A stretch of 64,000 bases of DNA from Catenovulum sediminis (GCF_040270295.1 NZ_JBELOE010000265.1), one strand, 5' to 3'. Shown: positions 8,320-17,964, counted from the first letter of the stretch. Numbers and translations are program-made. The notes: generated from the letters alone by a model not told the origin.

Positions 8320-8366
8320 TATTTCAAAATTAATTCATATTTGTCTTTAAATCAGATAAAGCTGAT

Positions 8367-10364
8367 TTAAAAGCTACCAGTCACTTCGGTTACGTCACAG
8401 TTACCGGTATTAAAGTTATTGTTGGGGTCAACTTCCCATTGCCGAACGGTAAAGGGAGAAGATTCCTGACGAACAATACACTTCCAGCTTACATCTGTAT
8501 TGGCAGGTAAATTAATCGTTGCATCCCAGGTAGGATAATTAGTCGGTGCTAATAAAGCGGCATTGTCGCTATTCCAGCTACCTAACTCGACTGCACTACC
8601 CGAAACATAAACACTGTCTCCCATGTTAGTGTTTCCATTTTGACAGGTAAATTTGACCGGACAGCTGCCACCAACAGGTCCTTGCTCAATGACACTAATT
8701 TTAGAGCCTGCTGGTTGTGACGGGTCAAAAGTAATTTCATAGGTTTTGTTGGCCGTCACAACAAAATCTTGTGCTGGGAAATTAACATCCCAATCGGTTG
8801 CCGAATCGCGAATTTTAAAACGCGGTCCACCATTTGCATCGCCCGTGCTAAATGTTTTAGTGATTTTATATACGCTACCATCGACTGTCATACTGTCAGC
8901 CGCCCAATTATTTGCCGTTCCACTGAAAAACCACCCTTGAGGAGGCGGTGGTGGCGTGTCACCGTTTAACCACATGCGTACTGAACGAGCCGGTAAACTA
9001 ACCGTTTGATTTGTACCACTGATATTCAGTGTGCTACCAGATATTTGATCTGTATATGTCCCCACATTTAAGGCCGCAACATTAAGGCTATGTGACTCGC
9101 TATTACCACACTTATTAATACCGACTAAACCAATGTTGCCTCGACGGAAGTAAATGGCACAGCCATTGGCAGACAGTACTTCCATTTCTTGCCCTTGTAC
9201 TTGGTTATGAAACTTAATCATATTAACTAAATCTGCATCTTTATATGCATCCACCCAACGACTGTTAAATTTAGGTGTTTCATTATTATCCGTATAAATT
9301 AATGGTACGCCGCCATCGCGGCCTAAAATGTAGGCATAGGCTAGCTTCTCATCGTCTTCTGAAAATAAAAATCCATTAAAGCCATCGTTTTGCGGCATAT
9401 CATGCGTGATAACAAAAGTAACCGCTCTGTCACTCGGCAAAGTATTGGGTGCGCTTAAACTAGACAAACTGCCTGACATATCAAATGCATGATCGAGTTC
9501 GTTGAATAAACGAAAATCGTACGCGCCCATTCGCACATCTGTATTGTCTAAATAAGGCTGCAGATAGGTATTATCATCAGCGCTGCTATGTGAAATGATT
9601 TCTGAAAATACATGAATACCATCTAACACATCACTGTTGAACACCCAGTTTAGATGCTCCCACTTCATATGCTTCACGGCATCAATGCGAAATCCATCAA
9701 CGCCCATGGCTTTTAACGCATTTAAATAAGCAATCTGATTACTACGGATCCAATCCCCAGTCGCGTCCGTCGCTTCACCTCTTAAATCCGGTAATCCCTT
9801 GTCTGGCGCTGCGCCACACAGGCGGTTCCAGGTTGAGTCATACCAGTTGCCCCAATCGGATATGCATTTTGCGTTGGCACCATCATGAAAATCGCCCGGA
9901 CCAAATAACCCCTGAGACAAATCACCATAAACTTTGTTGGCTTCATATTCAGGCGTATTAACATTAAAGCCAGGGTATTGCTCTTGGCCTTTTTCCATAT
10001 TCATATTCGCCATGTGATTAAAAATCACATCAACGTATAAATTAACGCCGCGCGCTTCTAGTGCATCAATCATATCCTGGAAGTCTTGTTTAGTACCAAG
10101 AGGACCCAATAAGATACGATAATCAAGCGGCTGGTAGCGCGCCCACCATTCTGATGAAGGATTGGATAAATATGGCGGCGAAACCAAGACTGATTTATAA
10201 CCTAAATCCGCTATTTCTTGCGCTTTAGCGGATACATCATCATATTGCCAGTTAAAAGCATGCAACATTGCATCTGCCGATGCAGTGTTTACAAAAACAC
10301 TGCTCAGTGCGGTGGCAGCCAATATGCTTTTCGTCATTCTTGTCAATGTGTGTAAGTGTTTCAT
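8367..10364 (-). CDS. Secreted GH13 alpha-amylase with C-terminal CBM20
   Basis: A 665-residue extracellular amylase. The signal peptide ends near TASA (residue 30). The GH13 barrel shows region I DVIFNH (112-117), region II GFRIDAVKH with nucleophile D228, region III EIIS with acid/base E255, and region IV VITHD (H321, D322). A beta-sandwich domain C follows to about residue 467. A TPPPPP linker then leads to a short starch-binding-like module (FSGTANNWAADSM, about 478-560) and a CBM20 (about 568-655; the CPVKFTC start, VYVSGSAVELGSWN and WKCIVR). It hydrolyses internal alpha-1,4 bonds of starch or glycogen; a maltotetraose-forming type is possible but cannot be decided here. The start could also be the Met at residue 10. 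It is transcribed alone from a 118-bp upstream region containing an inverted repeat. Confidence 0.93.
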   Translation of the reverse strand: MKHLHTLTRMTKSILAATALSSVFVNTASADAMLHAFNWQYDDVSAKAQEIADLGYKSVLVSPPYLSNPSSEWWARYQPLDYRILLGPLGTKQDFQDMIDALEARGVNLYVDVIFNHMANMNMEKGQEQYPGFNVNTPEYEANKVYGDLSQGLFGPGDFHDGANAKCISDWGNWYDSTWNRLCGAAPDKGLPDLRGEATDATGDWIRSNQIAYLNALKAMGVDGFRIDAVKHMKWEHLNWVFNSDVLDGIHVFSEIISHSSADDNTYLQPYLDNTDVRMGAYDFRLFNELDHAFDMSGSLSSLSAPNTLPSDRAVTFVITHDMPQNDGFNGFLFSEDDEKLAYAYILGRDGGVPLIYTDNNETPKFNSRWVDAYKDADLVNMIKFHNQVQGQEMEVLSANGCAIYFRRGNIGLVGINKCGNSESHSLNVAALNVGTYTDQISGSTLNISGTNQTVSLPARSVRMWLNGDTPPPPPQGWFFSGTANNWAADSMTVDGSVYKITKTFSTGDANGGPRFKIRDSATDWDVNFPAQDFVVTANKTYEITFDPSQPAGSKISVIEQGPVGGSCPVKFTCQNGNTNMGDSVYVSGSAVELGSWNSDNAALLAPTNYPTWDATINLPANTDVSWKCIVRQESSPFTVRQWEVDPNNNFNTGNCDVTEVTGSF

Positions 10365-10489
10365 TTATTAAATTCTCGTATTTAATGTATTGTGTGCAAT
10401 GACCTAAAGGAGGTTTTTGAAAACATCTTAATAACAAAAACCCTACACAAATAAATATCAAGAACAGACAACACCCCGCAATTGAATAC

Positions 10490-10510
10490 GTATGCAAAAA
10501 AGTTGCATAC
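10490..10510. promoter_or_regulatory. Perfect 8-bp inverted repeat upstream of the amylase gene
   Basis: GTATGCAA (10490-10497) and TTGCATAC (10503-10510) are exact reverse complements separated by five bases. The element is 126 bp upstream of the amylase start codon, in AT-rich non-coding DNA. A dimeric repressor site is plausible, but it does not match an operator I can name. Confidence 0.35.
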
Positions 10511-10511
10511 A

Positions 10512-10754
10512 ATGAATTTTGTCAATTTGACACAAACAATGGCACTTAAAATGCTTATTAAAAAGGGTTTAACTAAAATAACGTATGGAGTCTATTTTTT
10601 ATCTAAAAAACAACAAGGTGGGTATATTCATACTGTTACTATCAGATCGCTGGAAAACTTTAATCTTGTAGATTTTAAAAATTATCGTGCGAGATATTAT
10701 AAAAAAATGAGTGAGAATTTTTTATTCGAACCAAGGTTTGTGATCTTTTCATGA
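10512..10754 (+). CDS. Small hypothetical ORF, doubtful
   Basis: An 80-codon open frame from an ATG at 10512 (or 90 codons from a TTG at 10482) in the 409-bp gap between the amylase and gpt genes. The product would be basic and aromatic-rich (ITYGVYFLSKKQQGGYIHTV, then RARYYKKM) with no domain I recognise. There is no convincing ribosome-binding site, the base composition is more AT-rich than the neighbours, and the frame overlaps the inverted repeat above. It may be a chance frame or a remnant of a longer gene. Apart from it, the gap holds only the amylase promoter region. Confidence 0.2.
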   Translation: MNFVNLTQTMALKMLIKKGLTKITYGVYFLSKKQQGGYIHTVTIRSLENFNLVDFKNYRARYYKKMSENFLFEPRFVIFS

Positions 10755-10773
10755 CTCATTAATTTAACAAAAA

Positions 10774-11223
10774 TCACACTTCCCAAGGGAGTTCTATCCA
10801 ACAGTCTTGGGCAATCGTTTTAGTGAAGTAGTCGACCTGCTCACGCCCGTTGGGTTTAGCATAAATAGATGCAAATTGTGCAGTGGGATACAAACTTCTT
10901 AAGTATTTTACCGTTTCGCCACTATCCACTAAGTCTTCGACAAATAGCCATCGGCCCTGTATCAGAGCAGGCTGCTTTATAACATCTAGGTGTTTTCGCT
11001 GGTTTTGCTCATCATAGCTTGCAATACACACTGTCTCGATTAAGCGAATATTCAACTCACTGGCAAGTATAGCGGCAGGCACTAAACCGCCGCGTGTAAC
11101 GGCGACGAGGCCATCAAATGCATGGGGTATCTCTAGCGCTCTTTGACTAGAAGCGAGTTGTTGTGCGAGTTTTTTGCATTCGAGATGAAAATCATCCCAA
11201 CTCACCGTAAATACATCAGACAT
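10774..11223 (-). CDS. gpt: Xanthine-guanine phosphoribosyltransferase
   Basis: A 149-residue type I phosphoribosyltransferase. It contains VAVTRGGLVPAAILASEL near residue 45, the PRPP-binding motif LFVEDLVDSGET around residue 95, and the C-terminal WIELPWEV typical of Gpt. Length and ending match E. coli Gpt (152 residues). The enzyme converts guanine, xanthine and hypoxanthine with PRPP to the nucleotides, a cytosolic and membrane-associated salvage step. It lies downstream of purL on the same strand but is separated from it by a strong terminator, so it probably has its own promoter in the short AT-rich gap. Confidence 0.93.
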   Translation of the reverse strand: MSDVFTVSWDDFHLECKKLAQQLASSQRALEIPHAFDGLVAVTRGGLVPAAILASELNIRLIETVCIASYDEQNQRKHLDVIKQPALIQGRWLFVEDLVDSGETVKYLRSLYPTAQFASIYAKPNGREQVDYFTKTIAQDCWIELPWEV

Positions 11224-11263
11224 AAAATTATTCTATTTAAAACCGCATTATATAAAAGAAACT

Positions 11264-11288
11264 AAAAAGGCGGGAAACCCGCCTTTTT
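11264..11288. terminator. Rho-independent terminator of purL (bidirectional form)
   Basis: AAAAAGGCGGG (11264-11274) and CCCGCCTTTTT (11278-11288) form a perfect GC-rich stem with a 3-base loop. Read on the minus strand it follows the purL stop by 33 bases and ends in five T. Confidence 0.92.
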
Positions 11289-11320
11289 CGAAACATCACA
11301 CGTCAACAAGATATGCTCGG

Positions 11321-14300
11321 TTAACCGGCAAATACCCGCGCATTGCGGAACATTCGCATCCATGGGCTATCTTCTTTCCAATCATCTGGATGCCATGAAT
11401 TACTGACAGTACGGAATACGCGCTCTGGATGCGGCATCATTATGGTCACACGCCCATCGGTTGAACATAATGAGGTAATCCCTTGCGGTGAACCATTTGG
11501 ATTGGCCGGATATTGAGAAGTAACCTCACCATAATTGTTTACATAGCGCAGAGCAATTGTCCCGCTGTCTTGAGCATTTTGCAGCGCCTGTGCACTGGCA
11601 AACTCAGCACGACCCTCACCATGAGAAACCGCAATTGCCATACGAGATCCGGCCATACCATTGAAAAATACAGAGTTGCTGTGTTGTACTTCAACCATAC
11701 TAAATCTGGCTTCAAAGCGCTCTGACATATTACGGACAAATCTTGGCCAGTGTTCTGTACCCGGAATCAGTTCTTTTAAAGTGCTCAGCATCTGACAACC
11801 GTTGCACACACCTAACGCGAAAGTATTTTCTCTTTCAAAGAAACTTTGGAATTCGTTACGCGCACGTTCGTTAAATAAGATGGATTTAGCCCAACCTTCA
11901 CCTGCGCCTAAAACGTCACCGTAAGAGAAACCACCACAGGCAACAAGTCCCGCGAAATCATTGAGCTGAATACGACCGGCTAAAATGTCACTCATATGGA
12001 CATCGTGTGCTTCAAATCCAGCTCTATCAAAAGAAGCGGCCATTTCAACGTGAGAGTTAACGCCCTGCTCACGTAATATTGCCATCTTAGGTTGAAGCCC
12101 TTTTGCAATATAAGGCGCAGCGACATCTTCATTAATATCAAATGTCAGTTTTGGTTGTAAACCAGGATCATTTTTATCTGCTTTAGCATCAAATTCTTGC
12201 TGTGCACATTCTGGATTGTCACGCAGTGACTGCATATGCAAAGTCGTCTCAGCCCATGCCTGACGGTATTTAACGCGCGCTTCTGATAATACAGTTTGAC
12301 CATTAAATGCAAAACTAATGTTATCATCTTGTGTTAATTCACCTATTTCAAAGCTGATATCCTGCAAGCCAAACTGCGCAAGTGTTTCGTTAACTTGCGT
12401 TAAATCTTGTTCTGCAACTTGAATCACAGCACCCAGTTCTTCTGCAAATAAGATACTTAACGCATCTTGACCTAAAGCAGAAATGTCCGCTTTAAGGCCA
12501 GTTTTACCAGCAAATGCCATTTCGGTTAAGGTTGTGAACAAACCACCATCCGAACGGTCGTGATACGCCAGTAATTTGCCATCTGATAACAATGCCTGAA
12601 TTGCATTAAAGAACCCTTTCAATAGCTCTGGGTTATCTAAATCAGGACCTTGCGCACCTAACTGTTTGTATACTTGAGCAAGACAAGAAGCCCCTAAACG
12701 GTTTTGTTTTCGCCCCAAATCAATCAAAATCAGGCGTGTATCACCTTTATCTGTGCGCAACTGAGGTGTAACTGTTTTACGAACATCTTCCACGCGGGCA
12801 AATGAAGTAATGATCAAAGACATAGGCGCAGTAACCGCTTTGTCTTCACCATTATCATTCCACGCAGTTTTCATCGACATTGAGTCTTTACCCACCGGAA
12901 TCGTGATCCCTAAAGCCGGACATAACTCTTCACCTACCGCTTTCACCGCCTCATACAGACCCGCATCTTCACCTGGGTGGCCTGCTGCCGACATCCAGTT
13001 TGCAGATAATTTAATACGTTTTAAATCACCGATTTCAGCTGCAGCAATATTCGTGATACTTTCCGCGACAGCGACGCGGGCTGACGCACCAAAGTTTAAT
13101 AAAGCTAATGGCGTACGCTCACCGAGTGCCATTGCTTCGCCATGGTAAGAGTCCAAAGCTGCAGTTGTCACTGCAACATCCGCAACAGGTACCTGCCAAG
13201 GACCAACCATCTGATCGCGAGCAACCATCCCCGTTACTGAACGATCACCAATTGTGATTAGGAAGGTTTTTTCCGCAACCGTTGGTAAACGTAAAATTCG
13301 ATAAGCAGCTTCAGCCAAATCAACATTGAGCGATAACTCTTGTGCTTGTAATTGCGCAGTCTGCACATCTCGTTGCATTTTAGGCGCTTTACCCAATAAA
13401 ACTTCAAGCGGTAAATCGATAGGTTTGTTGCCAAAATGGCTATCGTCTAATGACAAATGACGCTCTTCGGTTGCTTCACCAATAACTGCGTACAATGCTC
13501 GTTCTCTTTCACATATTTTTGCAAAGGTGTCCATTCGGTCCGCAGGTATCGCTAACACATAACGCTCTTGAGATTCGTTACACCAAATTTCTAACGGTGA
13601 CATGCCCGGTTCGTCATTCGGAACATCTCGGAGTTGAAATTTACCGCCACGCTCACCATCGTTGACTAACTCAGGCATTGCATTTGATAACCCACCTGCA
13701 CCCACATCGTGAATAAATGCAATTGGATTGTCATCGCCCATCTGCCAACATTTATCGATCACTTCCTGACAACGACGTTCCATCTCTGGGTTCTCTCGCT
13801 GTACAGACGCAAAATCTAAATCTGCACTGGATTGACCTGACGCCATTGAAGATGCTGCACCACCGCCGAGTCCGATATTCATCGCCGGGCCACCTAATAC
13901 AACCAGTTTAGCACCGACCGGGATTTCACCTTTTTGAACGTGTTCACGGCGGATATTCCCTAAGCCACCTGCGAGCATGATTGGTTTATGATAACCACGT
14001 ACTTCTGTGCCGTTAAAACTGCTCACTTCAGCTTCATAAGTTCGGAAATAACCCAACAAAGCCGGACGGCCAAATTCATTGTTAAAAGCAGCCCCACCCA
14101 ACGGCGCTTCAAGCATAATGTCTAAAGCACTGACAATGCGATCGGGTCGGCCGTAGTTGATTTCCCATGGCTGGGTAAAATCAGGAATATTTAAGTTTGA
14201 AACACTAAAACCAACCATACCGGCTTTCGGCTTGGAACCTCGACCAGTAGCCCCTTCATCACGAATCTCTCCGCCAGAACCTGTTGCGGCCCCTGGGTAA

Positions 14301-15211
14301 GGCGAAATAGCAGTAGGATGATTATGCGTTTCTACTTTCATCAGGATTTCAATATTTTCCTGATGGTAGTTATAAATTCCACTTTCTGGGTCGGCAAAAT
14401 AACGACCGCCAAACGAACCATCCATCACTGCTGCGTTATCTTTATAAGCAGACTGAACATACTCAGGTGTCGTTTCGTATGTATTTTTTATCATCTTGAA
14501 CAAAGATTTAGGTTGCTCTACCCCATCAATTGTCCAATCCGCGTTAAATATTTTGTGACGGCAATGTTCAGAGTTTGCCTGCGCAAACATGTACAACTCG
14601 ATATCGTTAGGGTTGCGACCTAACTTGATAAAATTCTCAACTAAATAATCTATCTCATCTTCTGCAAGCGCTAAGCCCAATTCCACATTAGCTTTAGCCA
14701 ACGCGTCGCGACCACCGGTTAAAATATCAACTGAACGTAATGGCGCAGGTTGCGCTTTTTGGAACAATGCTTGTGCTTCATTCATGTCAGACAAAACAAC
14801 TTCCATCATTCTGTCATGTAACAAAGCTTTTAATTCAGTACTTTGTTGTTCATCTAACTGCGTTTTGCTTTCAACATAATAAGCGATACCACGCTCAATA
14901 CGATTAACTTGTGTTAAACCACAGTTTTGCGCAATATCCGTTGCTTTAGATGCCCAAGGCGAAATAGTACCCGGACGTGGCGTAACTAAAAGCAATTGAC
15001 CTTTTGGTTCATGCTCTTCAATCGTTGGACCATACTTTAACAAACGCGCAAGTTTAACTTGTTCATCACTTGACAGTTCAGCGGAAACATCGACAAAATG
15101 CATGTATTCAGCGTATATGCTATCAATCGCTAAATTAAGTTGTTCGCAACTGGCTAGCAGTTTATTAATTCGAAAGTCAGAAAGTGCGGGAGCGCCACGC
15201 AAGATTTCCAT
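11321..15211 (-). CDS. purL: Phosphoribosylformylglycinamidine synthase PurL
   Basis: A large single-chain FGAM synthase (1296 residues from the ATG at 15211) of the proteobacterial type. It converts FGAR, glutamine and ATP to FGAM in de novo purine synthesis. The N-terminal MEILRGAPALSDFRINKLL matches E. coli PurL. Two AIRS-like ATP-binding halves occupy the middle (KVETHNHPTAISPYPGAATG; VGKDSMSMKT). The C-terminal glutaminase domain has GVCNGCQML with the catalytic Cys near residue 1137 and the His/Glu pair in MMPHPER. The frame also opens with a GTG at 15223, but the CAGGTG containing it serves as ribosome-binding site for the ATG. The divergent neighbour mltF is conserved in E. coli. Confidence 0.97.
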   Translation of the reverse strand: MEILRGAPALSDFRINKLLASCEQLNLAIDSIYAEYMHFVDVSAELSSDEQVKLARLLKYGPTIEEHEPKGQLLLVTPRPGTISPWASKATDIAQNCGLTQVNRIERGIAYYVESKTQLDEQQSTELKALLHDRMMEVVLSDMNEAQALFQKAQPAPLRSVDILTGGRDALAKANVELGLALAEDEIDYLVENFIKLGRNPNDIELYMFAQANSEHCRHKIFNADWTIDGVEQPKSLFKMIKNTYETTPEYVQSAYKDNAAVMDGSFGGRYFADPESGIYNYHQENIEILMKVETHNHPTAISPYPGAATGSGGEIRDEGATGRGSKPKAGMVGFSVSNLNIPDFTQPWEINYGRPDRIVSALDIMLEAPLGGAAFNNEFGRPALLGYFRTYEAEVSSFNGTEVRGYHKPIMLAGGLGNIRREHVQKGEIPVGAKLVVLGGPAMNIGLGGGAASSMASGQSSADLDFASVQRENPEMERRCQEVIDKCWQMGDDNPIAFIHDVGAGGLSNAMPELVNDGERGGKFQLRDVPNDEPGMSPLEIWCNESQERYVLAIPADRMDTFAKICERERALYAVIGEATEERHLSLDDSHFGNKPIDLPLEVLLGKAPKMQRDVQTAQLQAQELSLNVDLAEAAYRILRLPTVAEKTFLITIGDRSVTGMVARDQMVGPWQVPVADVAVTTAALDSYHGEAMALGERTPLALLNFGASARVAVAESITNIAAAEIGDLKRIKLSANWMSAAGHPGEDAGLYEAVKAVGEELCPALGITIPVGKDSMSMKTAWNDNGEDKAVTAPMSLIITSFARVEDVRKTVTPQLRTDKGDTRLILIDLGRKQNRLGASCLAQVYKQLGAQGPDLDNPELLKGFFNAIQALLSDGKLLAYHDRSDGGLFTTLTEMAFAGKTGLKADISALGQDALSILFAEELGAVIQVAEQDLTQVNETLAQFGLQDISFEIGELTQDDNISFAFNGQTVLSEARVKYRQAWAETTLHMQSLRDNPECAQQEFDAKADKNDPGLQPKLTFDINEDVAAPYIAKGLQPKMAILREQGVNSHVEMAASFDRAGFEAHDVHMSDILAGRIQLNDFAGLVACGGFSYGDVLGAGEGWAKSILFNERARNEFQSFFERENTFALGVCNGCQMLSTLKELIPGTEHWPRFVRNMSERFEARFSMVEVQHSNSVFFNGMAGSRMAIAVSHGEGRAEFASAQALQNAQDSGTIALRYVNNYGEVTSQYPANPNGSPQGITSLCSTDGRVTIMMPHPERVFRTVSNSWHPDDWKEDSPWMRMFRNARVFAG

Positions 15212-15259
15212 AAGCAGATTCACCTGAAAAACAAAAATGAGATAGGATTAAAGGCGCAT

Positions 15260-15288
15260 AGTATACTCAAATTCGTAAAATATGCGAG
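15260..15288 (-). promoter_or_regulatory. Candidate purL promoter
   Basis: Read on the minus strand, a -10-like TATACT (15265-15260) lies 17 bases after a weak -35, CTCGCA (15288-15283), about 49 bases before the purL ATG. No clear PurR operator is visible beside it. Confidence 0.35.
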
Positions 15289-15347
15289 TTTACTGGTGAG
15301 CTTTAACCGACGATTGACAAATTTTTCGATTCAAACACATTCAACAT

Positions 15348-15375
15348 TTGACCCAGTGACTTAGATTCAGATAAT
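15348..15375 (+). promoter_or_regulatory. Candidate mltF promoter
   Basis: TTGACC (15348-15353) and GATAAT (15370-15375) are separated by 16 bases and end 33 bases before the mltF start codon. Each differs from the sigma-70 consensus by one base. Confidence 0.45.
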
Positions 15376-15408
15376 CTAGCGCTTTATTAACAAAATTAAC
15401 AAACACTA

Positions 15409-16797
15409 ATGCATCAATTCAGGAGTTTTACCATTTTAAATAAATCGATAATTTCTCGCTTTATTGTGTGCGTTTTTGTCTTGTCTGCTTCGCTTGGCTG
15501 CCAACAGGAAACCCATGTAAATACCGTCCAAGAAATGGCCGAGCGAGGTACCTTACGAGTGGGGACTATTTATGGCTCAACAACTTATTATTTAACCCCA
15601 GACGGTGCCGCTGGTTTTGAATATGAACTCGCCCGCGCGTTTGCAGAATACCTTAACTTAGAGCTGGAGATAGTACCAGTATACGACTTAGCAGAACTCT
15701 TCCCTTTATTAGATAAGGATAAAGTTGATATTCTCGCTGCAGGGTTAACGGCCACAGAGAAAAGGAGAGAAAATTATCGTTTCGCGCCCGGCTATCAAAA
15801 AATTAGCGAAAAACTGGTGTTTAAACAAGGTAATATAAGACCAAGAGACTGGTCAGAGTTAGATGGTACTTTAGTTATCACTGCACACAGTAGCCACCAA
15901 GAAACCTTACAAAAACTGGAAGAAACCAATGTTGATTGGCGTGTAACCAATGAACAAGATGCTGAAGAGCTGATTCAAGCAGTCCTTAACGAGGAAATAC
16001 AGTACACGATTGTGGATTCAAACTTATTGGCAGTTAACCGTAGACTTTACCCAGAATTAAGCATCGCCTTTAGTGTATCAAAACAACAAAACCTTGCCTG
16101 GGCATTTAATCAAGCTTATGACGACAGTTTATATGCCTTACTAATAGATTTTTTTGGAGATGTAAGAAGTAGCGGTCATTTTGCACAGTTAGAAGATAAA
16201 TATTTTGGCCATGTCCGGGATTTTGATTACGTTGATACGCGCGTATTTATTCAAGCAATTGATCAAACTCTGCCCAAATACAGAAATTGGTTTGAACAAT
16301 ACGCAAGCGAATACGATTTAGACTGGAAATTATTGGCGGCTCAGAGTTATCAAGAAAGCCATTGGGATCCCAAAGCAAAATCTCCGACTGGCGTGCGTGG
16401 CATCATGATGTTAACTTTGCCGACCGCACGCCAAATGGACGTCAAAAGTCGTTTAGATGCGGAGCAAAATATACGTGGCGGTGCGCGTTATCTTTCATCC
16501 CTGCATCGCCGAATTCCCGCACGAATTCAAGAGCCAGACCGCACTTGGTTTGCGCTGGCAGCCTATAATATAGGTTTAGGCCATTTAGAAGATGCCAGAA
16601 GAATTACTCAAAGTTTAGGCGCCGATCCTGACAAATGGCATGAAGTAAAAAAATATTTGCCTTTACTACAAAAGAAAAAATACTATAAATGGACACGATA
16701 TGGTTATGCCCGCGGGAATGAGGCTGTTCATTATGTTGAAAATATTCGTCGCTATTATGACTCATTGATCTGGTTTTTTGGCCAAGATAACAGCTAA
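15409..16797 (+). CDS. mltF: Membrane-bound lytic murein transglycosylase F
   Basis: A 462-residue MltF. An N-terminal export signal ends near SASLGC, a plausible lipobox. A periplasmic-binding-protein-like domain follows (about 48-265; GTLRVGTIYGSTTYY, GFEYELARAFAEYL), then an SLT lysozyme-like domain (about 290-450) with QSYQESHWDPKA, where E316 is the catalytic Glu, plus GVRGIMMLT and AAYNIGLGH. It cleaves peptidoglycan glycan strands non-hydrolytically, leaving 1,6-anhydro ends, at the outer-membrane face of the periplasm. The binding-protein-like domain is regulatory in the family. It is divergent from purL, as in E. coli. Confidence 0.95.
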   Translation: MHQFRSFTILNKSIISRFIVCVFVLSASLGCQQETHVNTVQEMAERGTLRVGTIYGSTTYYLTPDGAAGFEYELARAFAEYLNLELEIVPVYDLAELFPLLDKDKVDILAAGLTATEKRRENYRFAPGYQKISEKLVFKQGNIRPRDWSELDGTLVITAHSSHQETLQKLEETNVDWRVTNEQDAEELIQAVLNEEIQYTIVDSNLLAVNRRLYPELSIAFSVSKQQNLAWAFNQAYDDSLYALLIDFFGDVRSSGHFAQLEDKYFGHVRDFDYVDTRVFIQAIDQTLPKYRNWFEQYASEYDLDWKLLAAQSYQESHWDPKAKSPTGVRGIMMLTLPTARQMDVKSRLDAEQNIRGGARYLSSLHRRIPARIQEPDRTWFALAAYNIGLGHLEDARRITQSLGADPDKWHEVKKYLPLLQKKKYYKWTRYGYARGNEAVHYVENIRRYYDSLIWFFGQDNS

Positions 16798-16831
16798 AAT
16801 AGCTTACGTAAAAATTCCCTATCAGGCACTT

Positions 16832-17929
16832 ATGTCTATTCAGTTGCGCCGCGCGGTTGCAGACGATTTAAACGCTCTAGTGAACTTAGAAGCAGAGTCG
16901 TTTGACGGCGATAGAATTTCCCGCCGACGATTAAAACATTGGCTCAATGCCAGCAATGGCATTTTTTATATCGCCGAGCAAAACGGCGATATACTGGGTT
17001 ATGCGCTGACTATATTATACAAAGGTAGTTGTTTAGCCCGGTTATATTCAATAGCAACTCGACCGCAAGCCCGAGGGATGGGGTTAGCTTCACGGCTCAT
17101 CGAAGAATGCGAAGCATCTGCTTATCGAAAAGGCAGATTGTATATGCGCCTTGAAGTTGCTGAAAACAATAAAAATGCAATTCGTTTGTATCAAAAACTG
17201 GGGTATGAAGAGTTTGGTTATTATTCTGATTATTACCACGACCATCAAAATGCAGTACGCATGCAAAAACGCCTGCGATATGAACCGATAAAACTAACGA
17301 CCTCACCCGTTGCCTGGTATCAACAGACAACCTCTTTTACTTGTGGCCCAGCCGCTGCCATGATGGCTATGAATGCAGTAAATGCGCATTACCAGCCAAC
17401 ACAAAGTGATGAGCTGCAAATATGGCGCGAAGCAACAACGATTTATATGACGTCCGGCCATGGAGGCTGTCACCCTTTGGGTTTAGCAATTGCAATGACT
17501 CGGCGTGGTTTTCAATGTGAAGCTTTTATTAGCGTCGCTGATACCTTGTTTGCTGAAGGCGTGCGTAGTGAACATAAACGACAAATATTAGATTGTGTTG
17601 AGCAAGACTTTAAAAAGCAAGCCGAACAATTATCCATTGTGGTGCACAACAAAGCTTATCATCAACAAGATATCCAGACATGGTTAAATGACGGCAAAAT
17701 GATATTGCTGTTAATCAGTACTTATCGATTAGACGGGCAAAAAGCGCCGCATTGGGTGACGGTTTCAGGTATTGATGAAAATTGTATTTATATTCATGAT
17801 CCTGATCCTGCGCAAGAAGAAGATAATCAACTCAATTGCCAATATCTGCCAATTGAACGAAATAACTTCGCAAAAATGGCGAAATACGGGAAAAACAAAC
17901 TAGCCTGCGCCATTTTGGTAGCCAAATAA
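16832..17929 (+). CDS. GNAT acetyltransferase fused to C39-like papain-fold peptidase
   Basis: A two-domain protein of 365 residues from the ATG at 16832 (the open frame starts 54 bp earlier, inside mltF). Residues 1-145 are a RimI-like GNAT domain with the acetyl-CoA loop RPQARGMGLASRL (about 78-89) and ENNKNAIRLYQKLGY. Residues 155-365 are a C39-family peptidase-like domain with catalytic Cys in FTCGPAA (C171), His in APHWVTVSG (H307) and Asp in YIHDPDP (D323), so the triad appears intact. The fusion is known from gammaproteobacteria, where it accompanies RimK-like ATP-grasp ligases in predicted amidoligase/peptide-modification systems. Here the ligase gene lies 2.3 kb away across fusA. Substrate and reaction are unknown. 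Confidence 0.85.
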   Translation: MSIQLRRAVADDLNALVNLEAESFDGDRISRRRLKHWLNASNGIFYIAEQNGDILGYALTILYKGSCLARLYSIATRPQARGMGLASRLIEECEASAYRKGRLYMRLEVAENNKNAIRLYQKLGYEEFGYYSDYYHDHQNAVRMQKRLRYEPIKLTTSPVAWYQQTTSFTCGPAAAMMAMNAVNAHYQPTQSDELQIWREATTIYMTSGHGGCHPLGLAIAMTRRGFQCEAFISVADTLFAEGVRSEHKRQILDCVEQDFKKQAEQLSIVVHNKAYHQQDIQTWLNDGKMILLLISTYRLDGQKAPHWVTVSGIDENCIYIHDPDPAQEEDNQLNCQYLPIERNNFAKMAKYGKNKLACAILVAK

Positions 17930-17964
17930 AAAAGCCTAACTTGATAAACAAGTTAGGCTTTTTT
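17928..17964. terminator. Bidirectional Rho-independent terminator
   Basis: GCCTAACTTG (17934-17943) and CAAGTTAGGC (17949-17958) form a perfect 10-bp stem with a 5-base loop, flanked by six A on the left and six T on the right. It serves both the GNAT-C39 gene and the convergent fusA. Confidence 0.95.

Noticed and set aside
10490..10510. Inverted repeat as a maltose-regulator operator
   Set aside because: It does not match the MalT box or the LacI-type centre CG that I would expect for MalR, so it was kept only as an unnamed candidate site.
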